Assembly (NCBI GenBank): GCA_026874595.1
Contig: CM049312.1
Coordinates: 53,137,429-53,201,428, forward strand
From: Sipunculus nudus
Lineage: Eukaryota; Annelida; Sipuncula; Golfingiida; Sipunculidae
Length of the DNA: 64,000 nt
Reading direction: 5' to 3'
Part shown: positions 50,101 through 61,600 of the stretch, in pieces
How positions within the stretch are numbered: the stretch's first letter is position 1
How the letters are laid out: every line of letters starts with the position of its first letter
Translations under genes and position numbers: made by a program
Notes under the pieces: model-generated
What the model saw: only the letters and a program-made list of their open reading frames with translations
Told to the model about the DNA's origin: nothing
Databases searched by the model: none

Positions 50101-53100
50101 AAGAACTATGAAATGCAGCCCAAGTTTTGTTACTACACATGGGCTACCTCACTTTTATCTTTTAGAACAATAGAGCAGGTGTGTTCCTGCACGAGTAGCC
50201 ATCAATGTTTTGGCTGCTATATCTTTGAAGCTTTTGAAAATACCAAACAGTTGACAGGTCCCCTTTCCAGGCTCCTCTCTTGCAGGTGACTAGTAACTTG
50301 ACCACTACAAGTAGGACTTGCAAAAGAAATTTTATTAATGCTCCTGTTATTTTTTTTTTTTTAATAGGTTCTACTCCTAAGTATTGTTAAAAGTATGTAT
50401 GCATGCCACTGTGGATTTCACTCTTTAGATTTAGTGTGTAACAAGTACTTGTCAAAAGAATGTTCTGATTAGGATGAAGATATGTTAATAAATAAATACT
50501 TATCATAAGTGGATAGATCATTGCTGCTAATAATTCCAAATCCTATTTATTTTCTTCACTTCTAAACATTCAATTATTATAAGTAAATTGTTATCAAACA
50601 TCAATTTAATGTTAAATGACAGTTGCTTGTGCATCACTCTAAGCATTCTGAAGGCATAGTCCAGTCATGTTTAGATGCATATAAGATTGTCTGTTTTACT
50701 GTAGTTAATACAGGTATTGTGTGGAAAGGAGTAATAACAGTTTTGACATATGTCTGATCATCCACAACAATGTTTATTACTATTGTCATTTTTGTTACTA
50801 CGGCATTGATGCATTAAAAAAAATAGAATATTTTCAGCAACTCATACTAACTATATATTAGTACGCACACCTGCCTCTAAAAGGAAAACAGGCCCTCCAG
50901 ATTCAGTTGTACCATAACTATGCTATCGACTGTAGTAAATGTATTGATATCTATGAGAACTTTTTACAGATTTTAATACATACAGACCTAAACACTTTCT
51001 GGAATGGAAAATAGACCAGTCAAACATGGATATTTCATGCTCTTTGATGACCTTGTTGAAAGGAGGTATTATGATTTGGGGAAAATTTCGTATTTACCTC
51101 TATTACTTATATACTCTATAATATCATGAACATAATTTTATTAGTCAGATGAGGCTTAATTAATATTACTACTATGTTGATTACAACCAATTTCATCATT
51201 AATTCAAATTATATTATCACGAGATACCAGTCACAATGTCAGTATTAACTTATTGAAGGGTAGTAATACAAAAGATAAGATTTGGTCAACTATACATCAT
51301 TAGTGTAATGATTGGGTTAAAGTTGAAGACACTTTTTGTGATATCACATGTGCTATTGTGTTAGACATCCTTGGGAGGAAAATCTTCTCAAGATGCTATC
51401 TAGATGAATAACAGTCCACTTTCACTATATAATATAAAGTTTTCACTGATAATGAACAGAGCTCTACTGATTAGTAGTCAACACTCAGCACTAGACAGGT
51501 ACTCTTTCTGTTAGATCTGTAGCAGAACTTATAACTTGTCATAACCGGTAAGCTTATTTTTCTGATGTTTATGTCATTGTTCATATTATTTAGTGTATTC
51601 TATGTATTTTTACATGTTTACTGTATGTGTTGTATATATTTTAGGTACATTAACAAATGCAAGGGTATTCATATATACTGGCACTTCCCCCAGTATAGAA
51701 AAACTAATCAATATAATCTTTTATGACCAATATTTGTCAAATAATATCACTTAATGCTAGAGGTCTAGCAAGTTATTCAAAAAGAAGAGAAGTTTTTCAT
51801 TGGTTAAATAGGAAAGAAAGTTCTATCATATTTTTACAAGAAACTCACAGCACAAAAGATAGTGAAAATAGATGGAAAACAGAATGGGGTAACCATATAT
51901 ATTTTAGCCACGGCACCAACCAAGCAAAGGGGGTATGTACACTAATTAAAAACAGGTCAGACATTCAGGTTAAAGAGGTAATTAATGATATTCTTGGACG
52001 ATATTTGATTATTAACACAACAATAGGTGAACACGACCTAACCTTAGTAAACATTTACGCACCCAATAAAGATGACCCTAAATTTTTTGAGGATTTAATT
52101 AACATTGTAAATCATCATGGTACAGGAAACATAATAATAGGAGGAGACTTCAATTTAACATTAAATCCAGCATTAGATAAAAAAGGAGGAAATTCTAATA
52201 ACCATTCTAAATCCAGACAAGTTATAAATCATTGGATAGAACTTGAACAATTATCTGATATCTGGAGACTTCAACATCCTAATAGTTTGGAATATACATG
52301 GCACAGATACCGACCTGATCCAGTGTTTTGTAGATTAGATTACTTTCTAGTTAACGATAGCTTAATCAACAGCATTAGTCAGTCTGGAATCGAAGCTGGA
52401 TATAAAAGTGACCATTCACTAATCACTATAAATATTATAAAATCAGAACATAAGCATGGACCAGGCTTTTGGAAACTAAACTGCTCACTGTTAAACGATG
52501 ATACTTATATATCAACAGTTAAAGAATGTATAAAAACAACATTTCTTAATAATAAAGAGACAAATCCAACACTACTGTGGGACACCTTAAAATGTCAAAT
52601 AAGAGGCGAAACTATAGCTTATGCAGCATACAAAAAAAAATTAAAATTACAAAAAATGAAACACTTAGAAAAGATGATTCACAACTTACAAAATTTATTC
52701 AATACAACAGGCGATACTAAAGACCGAGAAAATTGGGAGGAAGCAGTGAACAAACATAGACAATTAATAGAAGAAAAAACCAGAGGGGCAATAGTGAGAT
52801 GTAGAACCAGATGGTACTCAGAGGGAGACAAACCATCTAAATACTTTCTCAATTTGGAAAAAAGAAATTACAATAAAAAATCTATACTAAAACTTAAAGA
52901 TCAACATGGCGAACTAATATCAGAACAGAAAGATATTTTAAAAGAAGAAACACGATTTTATAAAAAACTATATACAGCTAGAGAAAAGCTCAATAGCTCA
53001 AATAGAAATTTCCTTTCCACAGAATATCTTAAAACTCTAAATGAAGATGAAAAGGAATTATGTGAAGAAGAATTTAAAGAGGAAGATTTTAAATCTACAA

Positions 53101-55653
53101 TTGATTCAATGTCTCTCAATAAATCGCCAGGTCCCGATGGATTCCCAGTCGAGTTCTACAAAACATTCTGGGGGGATGTAAAAGAACACCTTATAAATGC
53201 TATTAATTATTCCTTTGAAACAGATTGTCTTCCAATAACTATGCGTCAAGGAGTTATATGCCTTATTCCTAAGAAAGGAAAAGACCAACTTTATTTGAAA
53301 AACTGGCGCCCTCTGTCTCTTCTTAATACAGACTATAAAATAGTAGCAAAAACATTAGCTAACAAACTTAAATTAGTTTTACCATCCTTAATACACTCCG
53401 ATCAAACTGGATTCATAAAAAATAGGTATATTGGAGAAAATATTATTAAAATTACTGGCATAATCTCTTATTTAAAAGAAATTAATAAAGGCGGTTATTT
53501 ACTATCAGTAGATTTTGAAAAAGCTTTTGACCAATTAGAATGGCCTTATATTCAAAACACTCTTCAAATACTCAACTTTGGAACTAAATTTAGGAAGTGG
53601 ATTAATTTATTGTACAACAACATTCACAGTTGTGTATTAAACAGAGGCTGGGCAACAGAATTCTTTCCAGTTACCAGAGGTGTAAGGCAGGGTTGCCCCC
53701 TTTCCCCTTACCTCTTTATTTTGGCAGCAGAAACATTAGCAACGGAAATAAGGAACAACCGTAACATAAGAGGAGTAACAATAAATCAGAAGGAACATAA
53801 AATCATTCAATATGCCGATGATACAGTTCTAACCTTAACAGGGGGGCCTCTGTCAGTACAAGAAACCTTAAAAGTATTCTCTGACTTTGAACAAATATCG
53901 GGACTCAAAGTAAATATAGAAAAAACAATAATAATGCCAATAACTGCTAATACACAAAACCAAAATACCATAAAAAATCTAGGTTTAAATTGGTGTACCA
54001 ATCCTGTAAAAATCTTAGGAATCTATATTCATCAAGAATGGAAAAAAATGATAGAGATCAACTATAAAGAAATCCTCAGTAAGATTAAAGTTATAATTAA
54101 TACTTGGAGTAACAGAATGATGTCTCTTTCAGGTAGAATAACTATTGTAAAAACACTTATAATCTCTCAATTAACCTATTTATTCTTAGTCCTACCAAGT
54201 CCTCCAATCAATTATATTAAAGAGATTGAAAAATTAATATTTAAATTTATCTGGAACAACCGGCCAGATAAAGTTAAAAGATCTACAATTATTGCACCAA
54301 GAAATAAAGGAGGGCTTAATATGATTCATCTTCCATCTAACATGCAATCTTTAAAAATTTCATGGGTTAAACGGTTCCTCAGTGGCCCTTTAGAAGATGG
54401 ATGGAGACAGATTATTAATGTACAATTTAAAAACCTCGGTTCAATTATTTTTAAATGTAATTTGAAAGAACATGACATACATAGCTTTAGTGACTCATGT
54501 GATCCATTCTGGAAAGATGTGCTTCACCATTGGTGCAAATACAATTTTAACAAGTCCGTTAAATCAGACGAAATTCAGTCACAAACATTATGGTATAACT
54601 CTCATATAAAGGTTAAAGATAAAGTAATTTTTTATAAGAAATTACATACTGCAGGTATAAACACTCTTTCTGACATAACAAAAAAATCGGGCAATTATCT
54701 AGCATTTTTGACATATAAAGAATTCATTAACAAATACAAAGTTAGTACAAACTTTATAAAATATGCAGGTTTAGTGAACGCAATTCCAACCTGTTGGAAA
54801 AAAGAGATAAAAAATAACCCTAGTCTAGAAGCACAAGAATATACAGTGGACAAAATAATAAATAAGAAAAACACGGCACGGTATGTATACTTAAATGTAA
54901 TTGAATCTATCTGCGTGAAACCAGAAAAGCAAACAAAGAAATGGATTGGTGAATTAAGTTTACAAAATGAAGAAAATATCTTTAAGGCATTCAAGAATAT
55001 TGCCATGATTACTATTTCAGAGAAACTAAGAATCTTTCAATTTAAATTATTACATAGGATTTTACCACTTAATCCACTTCTTTACAAACTGAAAATAAGC
55101 CAAAGTGAACTTTGTTCTTTTTGTAAAAAGGAAAAAGAAACTTACTTACATATATTTTATCACTGTGAGGTAACCCATAATCTATTAGTAACATTTAAGA
55201 GCTGGTTAAAAGACCTGGAACAACTTTTAAACTTAAGTAATACATTAACAGAAACAATATTAATACTCAACACCTCGGGCGACAGCTTACTGGATACTCT
55301 ATTACTGTTACTAAAACATTATATATATACATGTAAATGTAAAGGGAAATTACCAGTATTCTCTGTGTATAAAACGTATGTCACACAAATTTATAAAATT
55401 GAAGAACATATTGCAAGGACGAAAGGTAAAATGGTGACACATATTCAAAAGTGGAAAACTTTCAAAGCATACACTTAGGAAACGAATAATACAGTATAAA
55501 GAAAAAATATTTACCCCACATTTCAAATCACAAGAACATTTTTATTTTTGTAATGTACCTTGTCGTTTGTATTCGTATGTATGTATGTATTGTCACTGTC
55601 ATTACACTGTCACGATATATAATGTACTGTGTTATATGTAACTTATGTTTATA

Positions 55654-55690
<37 letters not shown>

Positions 55691-58600
55691 AGAAATAGTA
55701 TTATCAAGGTCTGCAACAATACAGGCCTACCAAATGTAAATTACCCTAAGAGTAAGTGCTCATTAGTGCTTAGTAGCCTTCACTGAAACAAAAGTGTGGG
55801 GAAAATGAAAAGTATAATTGGCGGTAATTCCCCATATTTTTGTTACAAACCAGATAAATGATAAAGATCTGCTTCACATTAGTCTGTGAATATACTGTCG
55901 CTGGCTTCATATATGAGAGGTTAACATTTTGCGATACTTTATCATTATTTTGCAAGGATTTATGTTTGCGATCTGCAAATGATCATTAATTTAAGATTAT
56001 CTGAAAGATTTGATATAATTTATTAGAGCAGTCTTTGATTTTAGGGTAAAATACAAGATCTATTATTAATTATATATCAAAATTTTGCTTTTCAACTTCA
56101 CTTCAATGATAGGGCATTCTATTCACGAGGGTTTTATTTTTGTGAAACTTTACCTTTTGTGAATATCGCAAATTTAAAATTCCCTTACAAACAAAAACAC
56201 AACCACAGTATATCATTCCTAAAGCCAGAAATAAACACTGCACATCCCCCTGATTTAGATGAGAACATTTTCCACACATTATGACATATGCTGGACATTT
56301 GCACACACAACAACTGATGTGTTCCATTCTTGTTCTAACTGGACTGTTAAAGCAGGAGAGAAATAGCATATATCAGAATATTTTCACTGAAAAAATGAGG
56401 TAAAAGAGTATTGCATTAAAAAGAGTAACTGCAAATTGTGCATAATACTCCCATCCTATATCTTGTGATCTTTGACCTTATTAAACATGCAGGGTTGAAA
56501 TTTCACAGGATTTTACATGAATCATTGGTGATTCTAACAAAATAGATTTACAAGAATCACAGAATCAAAATTCCTGTTTTATTACGTAAACATTGATGTG
56601 AGCGTTTTCTGTATTAATGAGAATATTCTCTGTTAGTATTCACACGCCAGAAGCTCCACCTAAAAAATTTTCCCTGAGTAGGCCTATCATAGCCCACTTC
56701 CGCCTCATTCTTGGTATCTAGGTCATGCCTCGCTTTGGTAGAGCCACATTATTCTTCTGGCGTTTGTGCTAGACGGACGTGTCGACGGGCTCCTCCCTTC
56801 CGTCCGCTGTTGGTTTTCCCATGCTCGTTGCTTCACTTACTGTAAGTACGCTTTCATTTTCCCTTGGCCACTATGGAAGTCTCTCGGACTTGTTCCTCTT
56901 GTGGAGCGTCTCTCCCTTCCTGGGATACGCACCCCTATTGTCTCCGCTGTCGCTCCAGTGAGGGCACGTGCCTTGGTGAGCTGACCCATGTTATTATTGT
57001 CACACGTGGCCGCCCTCTCAATGGGCTCCACTTAATGCATGGTCGACTGCCCTTGATCCCATTGAGCCCTCTCCTGCGCTGTCTTCGGCTCCTGTGGCGA
57101 AGGGCGCCACTCCTTCTGTGTCTAGTCGGGTGGCCTTACGCTCCCCCTCTGCGGATCCCCTTCTCGTTCCCGATCCTGTCCCTGTTCCCAGGGCTCTGTC
57201 TTCCAGACCCCTGTTGGGGCTCCGGCTAGAGCTCTAGCTGCCCCCTCCAGGAAGCGTCCGACCCCTGCCCCGCCCGGGCCCCCCGAGAAGGCTCTTGCCG
57301 TTTCCCTCATTCACCGTCTCTCCTGTTTTTGTGAATCCTTAAGGGCGGATTTCGACCTTGAGTCGGGGTCCGCGCCCCAGGCCACGGCTCCGGGGCAGGT
57401 GTCTTTGACCGATCCTCCTGTGTTGTCCCCGCAGCTTCCCGCTCGGCTGGAGGTCACCGGCTCCTGCGCAGGTAAGTGCTCCCCCCCTGCTTGATCCTAG
57501 CCATCTGTCCCTTCGTCCCCTTAGGAACCGTCCTTCCGCTGATGCGGTTCCCCTCCTGTCCGGGTCTCCAGCCGCCCGCCTTGCGGTTCCTGATACGGAC
57601 CCCGTCTGTGCCCCGGCCGCTCCTGCGGCCTCATCCGCTCTTGCTTCTCCGTCCGTCTGTTCTCCGCTTGTATTTACAGATCAGGCGCCTCCGGCCGGTA
57701 CGGATCAGTGGACTGCTCTCAACACGCAGAGGCAGGCGTGGCGCACCATGAAGTCTGACCTTCTTGATCAGGTGGCCCGCACCATGCAGGAGTCTCGCCC
57801 GGACAGGCCGACCTTCCAGCGCCTCAGGCCGCCGCCCGCCTCTACCGCGTCAGCCGGGTTCTATCTGAACCCGTCCACGCTCTCGGTGCCGACTTCCGGA
57901 CCTCAGGTCTGCATGGAATTTACAGATGAGACGGCTCGGCTGCTTGACAATCATCATGCCGCCGTCACCCGCGCTATATCCTCATCGTCTGGGTCGCCGG
58001 TGCCGCCTGGCACGCGGCGCCCTTGGCACATTGGTACCTTGTGGTCACCTAAGGCATATCGGGCGACCTGCCTTGACAGGCTCGTCACGTCTCCCGCCTT
58101 TCCCACTGTTCCATCGATACCGATGCGGGCCGAAATGGGGCTTGATCAACCCTTCTCTGACGGTAGGTTGCTTTATTCCCCGGCGGCGCATGAATCCGAT
58201 TCTCAGCTCTCGGATATGGAGGCTCTCGCCCGCCAGACCGCTGGCGTTGTCAACGACCTTCACGCCGTTACCAGCCTGTTGTCTATTTCTCCGGATCCTG
58301 CCATGTTAAATAATATATGGCAGGCTTCCGCTCATCCATGTGCCGAGTTACAACACTTGGCCTGGCGCCTGGTGGAGGATTGTATCTTGCTCCGCCGCGC
58401 CGGGTGTCTCCGCACCCTTCGCTCCGTCCAGCCCGCGCTATCTCCCGCGGAGCTCTCGGATCTCTATACTCAGCCGTTCACGGGATCTCTCCTCTTCGGG
58501 GGTCATCTATCCCGCATCTATGAGGCTGCCCTGGATCGTTCAGATCGTCAGGCCCGCCTCCGGTCGGCGCCTCCTCTGACCTCACAGGCGTCTCGCCCTT

Positions 58601-61600
58601 ACCGGTCCCGTACTGCTCCAGCACGGGCTCCATCTGCTAGCTGGTCGGTGGCTCCCGCCCGCCCATCTGCTCGGACGTCCGGGTCTCGCCAGGCCTCCTC
58701 CTTTCGCGGTAAATCCGCTCGGAGGGGTCGCGGCCGTGACACTCCAGGTCTGGTAGGCGGCCGTCTTCAGAGCTGTTATCCGGCCTGGAGGCGTGTCACC
58801 TCGCATCCCCTAGTTTTAAGCACATTTGTTTTGATTTCCGAATTTTGTTTTACACCCCTCTGCCTGGCACTACGTTTCCGTTCGTTACTCCCCCACCCAG
58901 GGCTCCGGCCAAGCGACTAGCGCTAGAAAATGCCATTCGGTCCCTTCTCCTGAAGGGCGCCATTCTCCCGGTCGATCCCGGAACTCCCAGGTTTTATTCC
59001 CGCATTTTTCTTGTCCCCAAACCACGCGGCCAGTGGCGCCTCAATGCCTTTATTTGACCTCCCCATTTTTGAATGTTCAATATACCCGCCATGCTCCGCA
59101 CCATCCGCCAGGGCGACTGGGCGTTCAAGATCGATTTAACAGACGCGTATTTCCATGTACCGATCCACCCTGTGTCTCAGCCGTACCTTCGGTTCACCTA
59201 CGGCTCTCGCGTGTTTCAGTTCAGGGCCCTCCTGTTCGGGATCAATATTGCGCCCTGGATCTTTACGATCCTTGTTCATGCTGTAACCACTTACCTCCGG
59301 TTGGTCGGGGTATCAGTCCTCCCGTACTTGGACGACTTGCTCGTTCACACCCCTTCTCGCGATCTACTTCTCCACCACCGTGCCCTCGTGCTTTCCCTTC
59401 TTCGCGATCTTGGCTTTCTGGTCAATGTCCAGAAGTCTTATCTGGTCCCTACCCAGACCATTCAGTTTCTGGGCGTGGTCCTGGATTTTCGGGCCGGTCG
59501 TGTATCTCTCCCGCTCGACTTCGCGGTCAATCTGCGCCGGCGGATCCGCTCCCTTCTGTCGACTCGTCGTGTCAGCTCCCATCTGGCGGCTTCCTTACAC
59601 GGTTCTCTCAACTGGGCGGCCACATTCGTCCCCATGGGCCGCCTATTCCTCCGCCCGGTGCAGTCACTCCTCCGCGCGTCTCCTGGGTTTGGCATCTCAG
59701 AGTACGGCGATTCTGCCTGCCCACCAGGCCTGGCGGGCCCTCCGGCCCTGGCTCCAGCTGTCTTATCTCCTTCTCAGCATTCCGTTCACGCAGACCGTCG
59801 CCTTTACGATCTTTACCGACGCGTCTCAGTTGGGCTGGGGTGCCCACCTGGCCGATCTTCGTATTTCCGGCCTCTGGTCTCCTTGGGTGCGTCTGCTCCA
59901 TATCAATGTTCTGGAACTCAGAGCGGTCCGTCGTGCACTCAAACCCTGGTATCCACGCTTCCTCGCCAGCCATGTTCTCGTCATGACAGACAACACGACG
60001 GTTCTTGCATATATCAACAGGCAGGGCGGCACTCAGTCACCCTCGGTTCTGCGGGAAACTTATTGCCTGTTCGATCTGTGTATCCCTCTCGGTATTACAC
60101 TTCAGGCTCGTCATGTCCGCGGTGCCGTGAACGTCCTCGCCGACGCCCTTTCCCGGGATCGCCTCGGTACCCTTACAGCCGTTTCTCTCCCTCCGCCGGT
60201 TCTCCGGGGGATCTTAGGCGCTTGGGGGACTCCGGATTTCGACCTGTTCGATTTCCCGAACCCTCCGCCCCTCGTTCCGTCCAGTCCACGGCTACGTCGC
60301 CCTCGCGTCCTTCTCCCTGACTCGCCCCTGTCCGCCTGGACCGGCCGGTTTTTGTACAGGTTTCCTGGCGCCGGCCCTGATCCCGCGGTTGCTCCTACGT
60401 CTCTCGGCGGCTCCTCTCACGGACCTCATCCTGATCGTCCCGTTTCATCCAGCGGCTCTGTGGTTTCCTCAATGTCGTTCGTTTTTCGTCTGTCCGCCCA
60501 TTCTCCTGCCGCTGTCGGTCGATCTGCCGCTCCGTCCTCGCGCTGCTCAGTCGTACCCTCTGAGCACGTTCTCACTGTCGTCCCATCGCTCAAAGATCAG
60601 GGGTTTTCAACGCCGGTTGCGGCTCTTGCATTTCAACGCCGGTTGCGGCTCTTGCAGCGGCTCCCCTTCGACGATCTTCCGACCGTGTGTATGACTCCCG
60701 CTGGCTCATCTTCTCTCGATGGGCCAGGGAGCGTCATATAGATCCACTGGATCCGCCGGTCCAGTCGCTCCTTGATTTCCTCCTGCATTTATTACAGGAT
60801 AAATGTAATCCTTCCCCACTATTCGCGGCTATCAGGCAGCTCTTCTTTCCGTGTCCGCCCCCTCCGTAGGGATTCGGTTCTCCGTCATCCTGTCGTTTCC
60901 GATTTTCTCCAGGGGGTCCACGCTCGTTCGACCCGCCCGCGGTACGTAGTTCCTTCTTGGCGCCTTGACGTGGTACTCGGGCACCTCCGCAGCTCTCCTT
61001 ATGAGCCGCTCCGCTCCGTGCACCTGCTCCATCTGTCGCGTAAGACGGCGTTCCTCCTTGCGCTCGCCACTGCTGGCCGTTGTGCTGAGCTTCATGCTCT
61101 CATGACCGATCCTAAATTTTCTCAAATTGCGGCTGACGGTTCATCCGCGGTCTTTCACTTTCCTCCGGACTTTTATCGAAAATCGCAGTCTTACGATGAC
61201 CCCGCAATTTCATGGCACGTTCCTGCCCTGCCTAACGGCCGGTACCGGTTCGGCGCCACGAATTGCCCCGTCCGGGCCTTAAGATACTATCTTAAGGCTA
61301 CAAAATCTCTCCGGGGGGGCCGTAAGAAACTTTTTATTTCTTCAAAATTGGGTGCAGCCGATAAAGAAATAAGTCCTATTACTATCAGTAACTGGATAAA
61401 GGCTGCTATCATCGCCGCCCATGACTCCTTACGTCCGTCCGCTGAACTACAGTCCTTCCATGTCACGGCTCATGAGGTCAGGGCTATCGCCTCATCCTTT
61501 GCTCACCTATCGGGCGTGTATCCTGCCGCGCTGGTCAAAATGGGTATCTGGAAGTCCCCTTCCACGTTTACTCAATTTTACCTCAAGGACGTACGCCAGC

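Larger units (their letters stand above)
49116..55700 (+). mobile_element. L1/Tx1-like LINE, probably full length
   Basis: The 3' part is certain: a long ORF, a short 3' UTR, AATAAA and an A33 tail (55656-55688). The 5' limit is inferred from the duplicated AAAATAAGAAATAGTA at 49100 and 55685. If correct the element is about 6.6 kb, with 2.6 kb before the ORF containing a 160-bp tandem repeat but no ORF1 of recognisable length. It is inserted antisense to RPA1. The intact ORF, tail and duplication suggest a recent insertion. Confidence 0.65.

Noticed and set aside
59380-59582. Minus-strand ORFs across the DIRS coding region
   Set aside because: Shadows of the GC-rich plus-strand pol frames.
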